Origin: Streblospio benedicti
Taxonomy: Eukaryota > Annelida > Polychaeta > Spionida > Spionidae
Direction of reading: 5' to 3'
Assembly (NCBI GenBank): GCA_019095985.1
Contig: CM032661.1
Location: forward strand, 14,050,885-14,114,884
DNA: 64,000 bases
This document shows, one piece after another, positions 25,601 to 35,400 of this stretch; position 1 is the first letter of the stretch, and each line of letters opens with the position of its first letter. Below the pieces are notes generated by a model. It saw only the letters and a list, made by a program, of their open reading frames with translations, ran no database searches and had not been told where the DNA came from. Made by a program: the position numbers and the translations under genes.

Positions 25601-26403
25601 TTTAATATGCGCTACATTTAAAAAAAACGCCTACTGTCATTGTTGAGAAGACCAATTAGAACATCACATGTAAAATTGCATGTGTGAGACAAAGATCCAT
25701 GGCTTTCCCGTTTGTAACATCCTGTATATGCATCGTCAGGTTGTGAATGAGGTAGAGGAGGCCGTTTACTCTCTGGAACACGCCGTTGAACATGTGCAGA
25801 GGAAGAAGAATCTCAAGGCCTGCAAATTGCTCTACAGATTTGATGAGGTGAGACTCGTTCGTATACATGCATCGTTTTAGATGTTACACCACACTGTTTA
25901 AAATATGTTATACATGCTCGCCAGCAAGCTAACACAAGTTTTCAAACCGACACCTATATGTAATTCAGTGACGTGTCAGTTTGCAAACGCGTGTCGGTTT
26001 GGCGGCAAGCGCATTTAAGCGGATAGGAATAAAGTTTTTGATTGTATAGCTTTTGTTCTTCTAATATCTGACAGGGATCTGTGATAAGCTCATCGATGAT
26101 TATTATTTTTTGTATGTTATCAAAGTTTCATAAGCCCACGAAGTTTGACCACACCGAAATTATTATGTATTTTAAATGGCTATTGTAGACAGCACTGTTA
26201 AAATAAATAAAAGTATTAATACTAAATATTTGAAAAAGTCTAAATGATCAATAATTGTTTTGCCTCTAAGTTTAACAGATGCATGTTTCAGATATCTATT
26301 TTTTTTTATGAATTTTTAGGTGGAACTGCAAAGCATATTGGACAAGGTTCGATCTAAAGTTGCATCAGTGGTTCCAGCAAAGAAGAAAAGTAAACATAAA
26401 TGA
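6493..26403 (+). CDS. JARID2: JARID2 (Jumonji), PRC2 accessory subunit; whole locus
   Basis: JARID2 recruits and tunes Polycomb repressive complex 2 on chromatin in the nucleus. Plus-strand exons read by eye: 6493-6803, 6955-6984 (candidate), 7098-7328, 7759-7842, 8325-8424, 8763-8880, 9521-9711, 10018-10171, 10596-10686, 11468-14446 (own stop), 17164-18046, about 18737-18834, 19057-19217, 19522-19603, 20113-20247, 20774-20929, 21191-21283, 21519-21665, 21974-22131, 22675-22786, 23799-23981, 24285-24409, 24815-25046, 25740-25847, 26320-26403. Phases agree at all junctions except two that stay open: 11468-exon to 17164, and the acceptor at 18737. Domain order (N-terminal PRC2 motifs, basic linker, JmjN, ARID, JmjC, zinc finger) is diagnostic of JARID2 rather than KDM5, which has PHD fingers. 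The first 436 codons plus the 918 codons from 17164 approach vertebrate length before the giant exon is added. The start codon is not seen. Confidence 0.93.
6955..6984 (+). CDS. JARID2: Candidate 30-nt microexon of JARID2
   Basis: A strong acceptor (TTTGGTTTCAG) precedes and a consensus donor (GTAAGC) follows exactly 30 bases with no stop, encoding [10 protein letters not shown]. Both flanking exons join in phase 0, so inclusion or skipping keeps the frame. Nothing in the vertebrate protein corresponds that I recall, so it may be an alternative exon or chance. Confidence 0.45.
8996..9151. mobile_element. Palindromic MITE in a JARID2 intron
   Basis: The two ends are inverted copies: ATAAGGGTAATGGTCTG on the left matches the reverse complement of the right end, and the match runs on through TTTTAGTGT and ATAACACTAGCT, about 40 bp per arm. 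An inner inverted pair (GCCTGCTCT / AGAGCAGGC) sits in the middle, so the full 156 bp can fold into one hairpin. No coding capacity and no assigned superfamily. Confidence 0.7.
11468..14446 (+). CDS. JARID2: JARID2 giant Ser/Pro-rich exon with its own stop codon
   Basis: 992 codons are open without interruption in an AT-rich genome, so this is coding. The acceptor TGCCTTTGTAG at 11457-11467 joins exon 10686 in phase 0. The product is low complexity and Ser/Thr/Pro/Lys-rich. It carries a cysteine cluster (12740-12811, pattern CxxCxCCxxxCxxC then CC), a degenerate repeat of [11 protein letters not shown]-like units (about 13190-13470), and an aromatic/proline-rich tail with a second CxC motif before TGA at 14444-14446. 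AATAAA follows at 15143-15148. Two readings are possible: an alternative last exon giving a JARID2 without JmjN/ARID/JmjC, or splicing from an internal phase-0 donor to 17164; candidates are AAG|GTACAG near 12879 and GAG|GTACTT near 13699. I cannot choose between them. No family is recognised for the exon itself. Confidence 0.8.
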   Translation, partial: GRVARATASSQPQVMATSSIPPTSRQSHTTFHKPRLKNRNPNQRCSTSSSSTAKCFSVSKRKASLSPTSFRRSSGRSSLLKKPCHGALRMTARMTCDTTETESDVASPIKTREVGVSSNQSKSPKKGTHDVCLSPLAKGSTNIITRSSKGRQTRSTSFLKHYSDFARSYNSGDLSGISGSGSTSVSIGQKPAATISIAPEYEEVTRGAVNQVTNNVDCSTQTPFSGFVDSDQVEAQVELSSNDDTTCIRMSSEHSSSAFSSETSTSSLTKKLKLRNENKKMTSNKCMDQPKMDKTHVVLDPPPFPCRVLSPASSSQFSKLQSSSSLRSLVQTPASVSSFSSASSYIFTNTQNVDPLNAPRLKPVLYNESNKSLLQNSSCLQNRGRVVKVVAIERKPIATAKCQDDANSVEIKHVDDEMASIRIKCEDCPCCRGKCLHCLTKQPTKTCCMNNRKNTTLDYTVNPPPKCPPKVQPVRPIRVCVMQPKMNRMPKKTHKTILATKFDSYNRKAKNNPIKYYKADLNKPLLACPTLSSSTSDDSTKKNLNRKPIQYYPASTLTPSSTSSSCGNIRTTVLKSSAIRMPAVSKSSAIQKPVPKSDIQRPTIPKSSAIQKPTVPKPAIQKLTVPKSSVTQKPTVPKPAIQKPTVCKSSAKQIPSVPKSSAIPIATKLYFSTASVTSQVMCDVPTATMSKFDAFSYLPPSSKHDDSLFENMCLEGVKTFPLPPVIDLATPTRKPEPSNVVSPEVLVKKDVLLSSAAENDKDSELDTPSKNAQQGSSSTSDEREFSKPACPSAECKSCNVINSSVYSTTYPPSEYRPSYPVPAPPGLPWNYTNPTHPDYNANMLPRFIPPAQSRMPLSKDQNNNAFCSTNLESSRNQSNNSNTFFKKAPPCPFNPAAFRFANCGLRYSAPMAGGVGFGGSQCFCHHPWLCSQAANSQYRPTLGPLPPPVMSTGMFDLPSRLPSQHLPPPKSRYFEDKSGVIISRMDTPTVLF
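15143..15148 (+). terminator. AATAAA poly(A) signal after the giant exon
   Basis: AATAAA lies about 700 bp after the TGA of the giant exon and could end a short JARID2 transcript. AT-rich DNA gives such hexamers by chance. Confidence 0.3.
15361..16060. other. G-tract-rich intron segments
   Basis: 15380-15510 and 16018-16060 are packed with runs of five to nine G on the plus strand, unlike the AT-rich surroundings. The runs could form G-quadruplexes in the transcript. They may belong to one repeat split by AT-rich DNA. No coding or clear inverted ends are seen. Confidence 0.4.
17164..18046 (+). CDS. JARID2: JARID2 basic linker exon
   Basis: The acceptor (TTTTTTTTATTGCAG) gives a phase-0 exon, and a donor follows at AAAAG|GTGATT. 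The protein is very rich in Lys, Arg, Ser and Asp/Glu, with a lysine run near 17722-17755 and acidic stretches such as [13 protein letters not shown]. In vertebrate JARID2 the matching region before JmjN is also basic and disordered and binds RNA and nucleosomes; that function is inferred here. If the donor is ignored, the frame reads through to a stop at 18082-18084 (tail [12 protein letters not shown]), a possible intron-retained end. The exon leaves one base over, which the best-looking acceptor near 18722-18725 does not fit (see 18737). Confidence 0.8.
18510..18550. repeat. Perfect 20-bp stem palindrome
   Basis: GTTTATTTTTGGATACATAA at 18510-18529 is followed, after one base, by its exact reverse complement at 18531-18550. 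No substitution has accumulated, which suggests a recent tip-to-tip element remnant or a conserved hairpin. It lies in the intron ahead of the JmjN exon. Confidence 0.8.
18737..20929 (+). CDS. JARID2: JARID2 JmjN and ARID exons
   Basis: Exons: about 18737-18834, 19057-19217, 19522-19603, 20113-20247, 20774-20929. JmjN spans the first two: [10 protein letters not shown], then [11 protein letters not shown] and [16 protein letters not shown], close to vertebrate KEFHDPLIYIESV and FGMCRVIPPP. ARID spans the rest: [50 protein letters not shown] and the closing [13 protein letters not shown] helix. ARID of JARID2 binds DNA, with a GC preference reported in mammals. The acceptor is uncertain: the natural-looking CAG sites at 18722 and 18725 are out of phase with exon 18046, while CAG at 18734-18736 is in phase but has a poor pyrimidine tract. 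Third-position GC is high compared with the introns. Confidence 0.92.
20300..20390. repeat. Simple repeat, CACC/CACT-rich
   Basis: A run of CCACCCAC followed by CACTCACTCACTCACTCAC-like units lies in the intron within the ARID coding region. Slippage-prone sequence with no other signal. Confidence 0.6.
21191..23981 (+). CDS. JARID2: JARID2 JmjC exons (catalytically dead demethylase fold)
   Basis: Exons: 21191-21283, 21519-21665, 21974-22131, 22675-22786, 23799-23981; every junction is in phase. They give [93 protein letters not shown] and [17 protein letters not shown], each aligning with vertebrate JARID2. In active KDM5 enzymes CW is followed by HIE, the iron ligands; here the codons at 22070-22078 read Ala-Cys-Asp. 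The distal histidine is also absent (AYTATVG where KDM5 has a YHSGFN-type segment). So, as in other JARID2 proteins, no Fe(II) centre should form and the domain is structural. Confidence 0.95.
22845..23045 (+). mobile_element. LINE 3' end remnant
   Basis: In a JARID2 intron, 22845-22990 translates in two frames to GRRRPKRC and then [20 protein letters not shown], the conserved C-terminus of non-LTR reverse transcriptases (GRPxxRW, DLxxL, DRNxWR). One frameshift separates the halves and the rest of the ORF is missing. A short TTGATTGATT-type tail at 23022-23044 resembles the microsatellite tails of RTE/CR1/L2-like LINEs. The copy is 5'-truncated and dead; its clade is not resolved. Confidence 0.65.
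23583..23758. mobile_element. Short pogo/mariner-type MITE (CA-TRGAACCT ends)
   Basis: The left end reads CACTAGAACCTCTCTATTAG and the right end is the inverse of CAGTGGAACCTCCAATTA, with TA on both outer flanks (581-582 and 759-760) as expected for Tc1/mariner-pogo insertions. The interior carries repeats of AGGTGGTCTCWATA. Related pieces occur at 23226-23310, 25110-25235, 35548-35770, 36285-36375, 36494-36659 and 46513-46555, so this is a local high-copy family. Confidence 0.65.
24285..26403 (+). CDS. JARID2: JARID2 C-terminal exons, eroded zinc finger, stop
   Basis: Exons: 24285-24409, 24815-25046, 25740-25847, 26320-26403 (TGA 26401-26403). They encode the helix after JmjC ([13 protein letters not shown]), [15 protein letters not shown], a Thr/Ala/Ser-rich spacer, then [41 protein letters not shown] and a short basic tail ending in KKKSKHK. 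The spacing matches the C5HC2 finger of vertebrate JARID2 (RCQICQHLCYLSM and FCLECALRHV from memory), but several zinc ligands are Ser or His here. The tail after YRFDE is shorter than in vertebrates. The start of every exon is phase-consistent. Confidence 0.9.
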
Positions 26404-26448
26404 CACTAATAATTTTCTATTTTTATGTCAGAGCCAGTAGCTCTTTTG

Positions 26449-27301
26449 CAGAGATGTGAACATCCGTTTTTTCCCCGTATTTTTACGGTTTTTGACCTCT
26501 GAAAAATGATTACCTACGTGACATGGTTTTATTATGAGAATTCACTAGTTTAAGAAAAATATGGTAATTTATTGCAAACCTTCATTGAAAATCGTGTGAA
26601 TAATGCCTCCCATAAAATAAAGATTTGGTGTTCATAACAGAAACACGCTGCTGGATCACGGCAGTAATGATTGGTAGTGCGGAAAAACGTGTTTGCATGA
26701 GGCTGTTTCTGCGTTGTTGTAAATGTAAGTGGTGCCGGGTGCTAGCGTTGGTGCAAGTGCATGTGTAGGTGCAAAAAGGAAATGGACGCTGGTAAGTTGA
26801 AGATAAATGTTTTCAGGTGAAATTTCCTTTTATTCTTCTAGAATATAAAAGTAATGGTAGAATAACCCGTGCATGTTGATTGCTTATAAGATGTTACATA
26901 AAGTTATCTATTGTTAATCGCGATGACACTGCTTCAAAATGCCATAAGATGGCCTTGTATGTCAAAGCCTAGCTATGAGTATGACAGTGTCTGATCTACT
27001 CTTATGTTGAACACCCAACCACATGGAGGGAGCCACTCAGAATAGCTGTGTTTACATTTGTACACACCACATTTCTGGGTTATTTTCTGGGTTGAATGAA
27101 TTCTGTCATTTAACACAGTGGCAGATACTGTATAAATTGATGGTTTTTGCTATTATCGCCCTCATTAGTGCTTATTGTGAGTAGATAAACATTAAGATTT
27201 TATTAAGATTTTCAATTATTTTTATTAAGATTTTTGCTTGAAAATTAAAATTTTTCATAGCTGTGATTAAGATTTTCAACTCTGGCGGGTTCACATCTCT
27301 G
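26449..27301. mobile_element. hAT-like non-autonomous element just after the JARID2 stop
   Basis: The ends are inverted: CAGAGATGTGAAC at 26449 and its reverse complement ending at 27301. CTTTTG flanks both sides (26443-26448 and 27302-27307), a readable 6-bp target duplication. No transposase frame lies between. The CAGAGATG start suits the hAT superfamily, in which 8 bp is usual and 5-6 bp subgroups exist. The insertion is 46 bp beyond the JARID2 stop, so it is in the 3'UTR and contains an AATAAA at 26616-26621. Confidence 0.7.
26616..26621 (+). terminator. AATAAA within the element after JARID2
   Basis: The first AATAAA after the JARID2 stop lies inside the inserted element. If used, the gene's polyadenylation was captured from a transposon; the later signal at 28588 is the alternative. 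Confidence 0.4.
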
Positions 27302-28587
27302 CTTTTGTTTTAGCTCTTTATTGTTCTTTTCATTACCATGTTTTGAAGCATATTATTTATATTGACGTCACTGAAGAGAAGTATAACTCCTCAAATGGCT
27401 TATTGTGATAAACACTTTGAAATTAGCCAATTAGATTTTAAATGCTGGTAACTTTAAATTGTTGTATTATTGTATAGAAGTATTTTTTGTGAGAAGATTT
27501 ACATTCCGATGAAGTTTCAATATTGTGAGAAGCTCTTTTCACTTGAATACATGTATCTCTTTCTGTTAGGATAAGTTTGTGTGTATGTATCAACGTGTAT
27601 CTGTCATATGTAAAAATAATCAGATGTGTTAAGATTATGTTATCAAGCTCTAGTGTACGACCATTGAATTAAATTTCTGCTGTAATAGAACAGGCTCTCC
27701 TGTCTACCAAACCTTTTCTATCAAATTACCCATAAGCACCCTGTTGAACAGTGTCCCATATAATGCGTACAGTGGGTTTTTGAATGGTTGTCTGAGGAAT
27801 TGGAATTTATATGCAGGTTAGTTCACTGAGCGTATTGATATTTTCTGTTTTAACCAGTGCCACTTATTTTTAATTATGGAGAAATATTGTTAATATCAAG
27901 TACATCATAGAATAAGTTACATTATTAAATGTTAGTGATAAATTATATTCATGTTTTTCTGTTTCACATTACCAAAAATGTGTATCAATTATATTCAGAT
28001 ATTGAAGAATATCAATTAGTTTTGATATTGAATCTTATAGACTTTTTATTCTAAGGTTTGTTTTGATTATGTATGGTTTTATTGCCAAAGATAGCACGTT
28101 TTAAAAATTTACATATTGCGCTTTTAATTGATTCTTTCATTTTTTAATTATCTGGATCATGTATTTTAAAAACTTTAAATTCAAACATGCATTGGCATAG
28201 TTCAAAACTTTATTTTAATGTTTGACTTTATTACATTCAGTATTAAGAGTGATAATACAATGCATAATACTCATTTTTGAATATAAAGCTCTGGTCTGTA
28301 TGTACAGTAGGCATTTCATGATTACTAAATTCACACGTAACTCATTGATTTAATATGTTAATTTTGATTTTGACAAGACATTATTTATTGTAACGCGGCG
28401 TATGGTCACCATAATTACGTTGCAGTTTACACCAGTGAAAATATTGTGTGTGGATTTAAATCAAGTAATGCAGATTTGTTATTATGTATTGCATTTAGGC
28501 TCATTAAGACTTACTTAAGAATTAGTTTTTGTAATATTTTTGTACATAGCTATGATAAATGTACAAATGGACAATTATCAGTTATTG

Positions 28588-28593
28588 AATAAA
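28588..28593 (+). terminator. Distal AATAAA for JARID2
   Basis: AATAAA is followed within 40 bp by a GT-rich stretch (TGTGGATCTTTGTT), the usual downstream element. This would give a 3'UTR of about 2.2 kb that includes the 853-bp element. Confidence 0.45.
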
Positions 28594-28599
28594 CGTGAA

Positions 28600-29355
28600 A
28601 GCAACTCTTTATTCTGTGGATCTTTGTTATTTATGTGTAGATCCTGTCTTAGTTCAAATAATTTACATTTAAGATATAGTTAGAGGCTACAACTTAAATT
28701 TTTTGATCTAGCTTATTCAAATTAACTCCCATTAATATTGCACATGAATTATGATGTAAAGTTGATGAAGGGAACCGTGCAAAATGCATCTGGGTGAGCC
28801 GGCTAAAAAGTTCTTTTTAAGATAGATATGGTACGTCTAGTCAAGAAGAATACATCATGCAATTCACGATTTCTTCAAAATAAAAGTAATGCCCGGCCAA
28901 AACATCCAAAGTTTTGATATTCATAACGTACTCTGCTAACACTGTCCAGATGACGACTGGTTTGCTGCAGACTCCCAGCAGTAATCTTGGAACGAGGCCA
29001 CTTAGTGAGAACGAGACTGTCCAATATAAACTTCCTGATTGTATTTTTGTATGAAGAATTTTATAAATCAAACTTAATTTGTGGACTTAAGTGAATATGT
29101 CCTGGCATCATTCTTTATCTAACATAATCATTAAAATGAATTGAACGTATCTGTGGTGTCATGTATTCTATATTTCTTTACATCAAGCTGCTGTAGATCA
29201 TTAAAATGAAAATTCAATTAAGTACGGATATTTCAATAGACTATACACTGCACTGCCTGCAGTGATTGTCACTGAGAGGACGTGCACTGTGATTTTGGAT
29301 TAGAATTAATACTGTGTATACAGTTCAACATGTAGTGTGACATAAATGAAACGCA
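28600..29355. other. Intergenic region between JARID2 and the LRP12-like gene
   Basis: AT-rich DNA that should hold the promoter of the downstream gene and its 5'UTR. I see no convincing TATA box, CpG island or exon. Confidence 0.4.
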
Positions 29356-29422
29356 ATGGATCATAAGAAGATCGTACAAAGGTGGTCACCAAATGTGCTG
29401 GCAGCACTGCTTTTATTTATTG
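29356..29422 (+). CDS. Signal-peptide exon of the LRP12-like receptor
   Basis: [11 protein letters not shown] then a hydrophobic run ([10 protein letters not shown]) forms a typical cleavable signal. The next exon (30677-30706) is only 30 nt (TSDVRNVAA) and in phase, placing the cleavage site near this junction. Confidence 0.8.
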
Positions 29423-32400
29423 GTAAGATATTGTTTTCAGAAAACCAATTACATAATGATTCAATGTTGTCGATGTACTGTGCTTTTTTCGTATGACAGT
29501 CATAATTCAGTAAGTATTTTACGTCCAAAATGAGTGATTAATATTTTTTTACAATGACTATACAATTTCTGATTGCAATTGTCACCTATTTTCAAGGAAA
29601 CCCCTGCGTCACATGGAAGCGAGGATTTTCTTGTGAATACCTAGAGCAGCATACACACATCTCAAACATTTTTTTAATGCACACCAAACCCATGCATCAC
29701 CATTGTCATATCTCACGGCTATATGTGCAGTATATAGCCGTGATACAACCCGTTTAGTTTTGGGTGAAGACCTGTGAAGTTGACCTCAATATCCAACCAA
29801 TCCACTGCTGACATGTTCAACGGGGAATTTAAATGTCTAACGTACGATCTCACTAGAGTATTGATTTTGTTTTTGACGGAAGTTTAACCCAAAAATTATT
29901 TTTCGACATTAAAAGCCATAATTATACTGGGCCCACAGGTTGGTATGAACAAGGACTTGTAAAGGCAGTGTGAGTGATCAAGTCGTGAAAACCGATGATG
30001 GTGCATCACATATACAATACTTTTTTATTCATAATAAAACAGTTAAAAAGTGAAAAAAATCAAAAGAAACATTATTAAATGTGACACCTGGTATTCTAAA
30101 GTACCTTTAGAAAAGATTGTGTACTAAACATTGTTCATTTTCGTTTTTAAAAAAATTGATGCACGGGATGTGTGTGCACACAGGCTCACTGTGCAACCTT
30201 CTAGGACTAATATTAGTCCTAGAGGATACCAAAGGTATAGTAATTCTGCAGACCTTTTCAATAGTACCTATTTATCTCATGCACTGATAATTCAAACTTA
30301 TAGATACCTTTAATTAAAGGCCCTTTCTCTACGTTATTTTACATTAATAAAATAAAATCCATGCGTTGCCTCATCAGAGTAGGCCAGTCCCTGTACCTCA
30401 GAGCTGTCTAAGTTGTGGATTATCCAACCAGATCCAGATTATGACTGTTGTGTGAAACACTAGCTAGTGTCATGTTTGTATACAATGAAATCATGTAAAA
30501 TAACATTTTAATGTATTTTTGTTATGCTACACATACAAGATTTCAACAAAATATTCTTATAAAACCTGATGTCAATAATATGTAGACGCTGTAATAAAAA
30601 AAACTGGTTTATAGATTTCAAGTCCTGAATAGGACTACTAATATCAGCTGAATTTCAATTTGTTTCATCATTGTAGGGACGTCTGATGTTCGAAATGTAG
30701 CTGCAGGTAAATTATTCAAGTACATTGATCATAATTTAATTTCTTCCAATATAAACTGATGGTTTCATATAAAAATGAAGTGTTGATGGTTTCAGATAAC
30801 TTATGTACCAATGAAACTCTGACAGCAAGTTATGGAATATTCTCATCACCAAACTATCCACAAAACTATCCAACAAATTGTGACTGCTACTTTCAAATAA
30901 CACTGCCCAAAGAAGATTCGCGAGTAAAATTGAATTTTACAAGGTTCAATCTTGAAGGCAATTCATACTCTTTGGGTCAGTATCTTTACTTTGTTTATTG
31001 GTGTTGAATGTTATGGTTTAATCGCATTGTTATATACATGTATTTGTAAAGTATCAATGAACAAATGGATTTAGCAGTATAAATACCTCATCATTATTAA
31101 TGGTTAATCAATATTTATAAGAATTTGTTTGTCTTTTCAGGAAATGGTGACTTTGTTAGTATATATGACAGCGATTCTCCTGTTTTGTCAAACCTTCTGG
31201 CAAAATTTGAAGGATCATCAATGCCAACTAATGAAATAATATCTACTGGCAATACAATGCTCGTACATTTTCACTCGGATGATGTGTACCAGAATAAGGG
31301 ATTTTTAGCGACATATTCCTCAAAAAGTTTGTGTATATTTTAAAATAGAAGACGTGTTTTGCTACTTGTACAGTCCAGTTTGAGATACAATGCCTATATA
31401 TATATATGTTTGATATAAACCTTCAGTGGTTAAAGTAGAAAATAGTCTTAATATTGCAACCTATTAGTAATAAGCTCAAAATTACCACAATGATGTTCTG
31501 GTAAATCAGACATCCATTTAATAAATTTGAGCTAATATTAGCCTTTATTCCAACCTGCAATAGAAGGCATCAAGGACTACACTACCAGTAAAGCATTATT
31601 TAAGCAAATACTAAAATATTAACTCATTCGTTTGATGAAACATGTGCAATCTTATTCATGTATAAAAATCCAATTGCAGACTGTTCAAATACACAACTGA
31701 GTGATTCCCGTGGACAAATACATAACTCTGGCTATCCCCAAACTACTGATGAAGCTGCATGTGAACAATGGTTTATTCAGGGATCAAAAGATGATATTAT
31801 CACTATGAGGTTAGCAAATTTTGTACATTTTACTGAATAGCAGAATAATGATGATGCATGAGTATTAGTATCAAGTTAACATCATAAGATAAATATACAT
31901 GCAAAATCTATGATATTCATCAAGCTTCAAGTGCAACAAGGTAACTTAGTGACTAACACCACGTACAACTTGTGAAGCAAGCGAATATTGTAAGAGTAGA
32001 ACACGTGCTACCAATGCAACCTAATGAAATTAAGTTCAGAAATACTGTAAAACCCTCTAAGTTTGCAACCTTTCAATTTTTATGGTGTAAGTATCAAACG
32101 GCAATTGCTAGAGACCTCGAACATTTATACTTGCAACCATATTTGCCAATTTGTTTAATTTTTTTTCCTGCAGCTTTGATGACCTGGACCTTCCGTCTGC
32201 AAGTGCACTCAATTGCGTAGACAACTACATAACGATAGGACCTTTACCGAATATCACTCTTTGTGGGGGGATTGAAGGAGGCATTCCTAAAGTATATATT
32301 TCTCAGAGAAACCATGTATGGATACATTATCACTTTGCTGCCAATAAAGCTGGGAGAGGATTCATGTTGAAGTATATAAGTGGTAAGACATATCATGGAT

Positions 32401-35400
32401 TTAGTTGTGCTGATTGCTTCGTATATCTATAACTTTTGCTACATATATTTAATTACTTAAACTGCTTTCAAACAACATTCAGGTCCAGCTGGGAAACAGG
32501 ATGATTGCTTCCCTGAGGAGTTCAAATGCAGCAATGGCAAGTGCATTATGAAGCATTGGCAGTGCAACGGTGCTAGTGAGTGTGGGGACGATAGTGACGA
32601 GCAGGACTGCATAGGTGAAACATTTTCTTTATACTCTAGGCGAAATGATATGATGAGACTTGAATTGTGTTAACATACTGGCAGATGCAGATCTTTAGAA
32701 AAGCGAGTGAGGGCGGAGCATTTTTTTTATTGGCATTTGCTATTTATCTGCAGCACTAAAACATTTCTTTAAGGTTACATACAAATCATGTACTTTAACT
32801 TGCAGGTATTAGCACCCTATCGACTCCCAGCTCGTATGAATGTGGAGCTGGACAGAGTGCGTGTTCGGGTGATGAGTCACAACCGTTCAAATGTATCCTC
32901 GACTCTCAGTGGTGTGATGGTTTGGAAGACTGTCCAGGTGGTACAGATGAAAATCAAGATTTATGTAGTGAGTTTCATTCTTCACATTGAAAGGCTTTTA
33001 CCGTTAACATCCAATGCCCCACACCTAGATTCAGATTTGAAACGTTATCTGGACCATTGAAATTCCAATGCAAATACATTTTCATATGAAAATCCAGCTC
33101 ATTGGTTGGTGATTTTTCAACTTAAAAGTCCACAACACGTTTGGATGATCGTATACTATACTAATGGTAATATCTTTGATGTCATGCTGTTGGAAGTTTA
33201 AATTTTCGATATCAATACAGTTTTAGATGTAATAATTATTATAATCTATTGATATATTGCAACTGTTAGTCTCTCAATAACTCTTACTTGAGTAGTTCAA
33301 ATATGTAACTTATTTTTTATTTTAAATGTTGTGAAATGAATGTTACACGCATATTTGAATTTGAGACTATATCTGAAATTCACTTTGACCCACGTTGCAT
33401 TTGGCTTGTTTTAGAGCGCAAATGCAGCAAGTCACTAACGAACCCCTGGGGAGTGCTCTTGTCTCCGCATTTCCCGGCACTTTACCCCCCTAACGCTGTC
33501 TGCGAGTACTTCATTGAAGTGGAAAAAGGCCACACGATACAACTGCGAGTTGTCGCTTTTGATCTGCCCATTATGGAAAGAGGTTAGTTTCTGATGTTTC
33601 AGTTGGAACCAATCATATAGAACTTATAAGTTATCAACAACTCAGGAAAAAGCAAAAGCATTTCCCCTCTATCACTGATGCTTCACATACTAAATCATTC
33701 TGACCACTTAATGTTGGATAACTCGATTTTTAAAAATTTACTGTCTTTATGTTCAGGTTTAATGGGTCATGTACGGTGCATGTACAGTTTGTTTGTGTGT
33801 ACAGTTTCTTTCATATTGCTGCAGGAACATTTTTCATTCAGCTTTGCCAATTTTTCATTACATTGTCCCATTTTCCTTAATTTTCAATTATGAATGAAAT
33901 AGAAATGTGATAAAAGTTAAGATGTTTCAAAACTCTGTAGATCCTTTTGAAATACATACTGTACTGATTGGAAATAGAGGACAGCAAATTGAGCCGAATA
34001 TTTCGAATTTTAAACAAATGCGCGAATTGAAGCAAACAAATTCATAAAAGGCGAATGGTAAATTCTCATTTTACTCACAAGACATTGGCAATACAAATAA
34101 TACGTGAAATTCCTCGGGAAATTCACGAATTACATGAGTGAAAAGAAGTCTGAACTTCTGAATATTAGCATAATTCGCAAAATGTGCATGAATTCTGAAA
34201 TAATTGGAATCTGCATGCTGTCATGACCTTATATTATACAAAATCTGAAAAAAAAAAGAATTATGTGAATTTTGAGATTGATGTTAGTAGTCAATTCTGT
34301 AAATTTGCATATTCTTTGTGTTCTTCGCAAAATTTGTTTTTGGCCTCGAGCTGGCATCACACAGCTGTTTTGCGATTTTATTTTGGTTATGTGTCATTTA
34401 AAATTACTGTTTCAAGCTTATTTGCTGGACTATAGCATATATAGCATTATGCAACATGAAGGGTAACAAACTTCCCCATTTATACTGCCATAGGGTGGTA
34501 TAACAAAATAAAAATGAATTGAATTTGTGTTACGTTTGATTTCAAATTTTGCGAATTATCCAAATCAAAAGGTCAATATTCATTGGGAAAAATTCTTTGA
34601 AACTAATGATGCGAAGAGTATTTTGCGAATTTTGAGAAGTGGAACTGAAGAAGGCGAATTTTAAAGGTAGACTACATATTTTTCTGAATTTGTCACTGGA
34701 TCCAAAGTGTGGAAGCAGAATATACCGTAGAAAAATGAAAACACGGAATACAGGTGAATAGAATTTTGGGAAGGAGAATTTACGGAATTTTCCCTGTCCC
34801 TAATTCCCTATCACTAGACTGACTGTATTGAATCAAATGTGATTTTTCTCATTGAATTGCAGATGTCAACGTTGATTTTCTGACAATATATGACGGCGTT
34901 GACTCATCAACAAGGAAGTTGGGCGTGTTTCATGGTGGTCATAAGCTGCCCGCAATAGTGGAGTCGACACAACACCGCATGTACTTACAGTTTAAAAGTG
35001 ACGGTGACAGGGAAGAAATCGGCTTCAACATTACATATCAGACTAAAGGTAAGGGGATATTATTCACAAAACTCATTCATTTCAGTTTTTTTATATTTTA
35101 TTGTATCCCTTCGTGTACAAGAATTTACAGAGTTATCAATCTTCTATATGGCACTGCCGATTTTATACCTTCAAAAAATCGATTGTATATTGACTTCAGC
35201 TTTTTTAAAGAAATATTGCTAAAAGTTACATGTAATTGTGCATTATAAATTGTGTAGATAAGATATGTAAATTATTAACTTAAGATGAAGGAATTTTAAT
35301 TTCTGAAAATAGACATGTATTCTGCTAGATTCAGCAAGTTATAATGTAAATACACGTTTTTAAGGCCCAATCCATGTCTAACTGATTGACATATACATTG

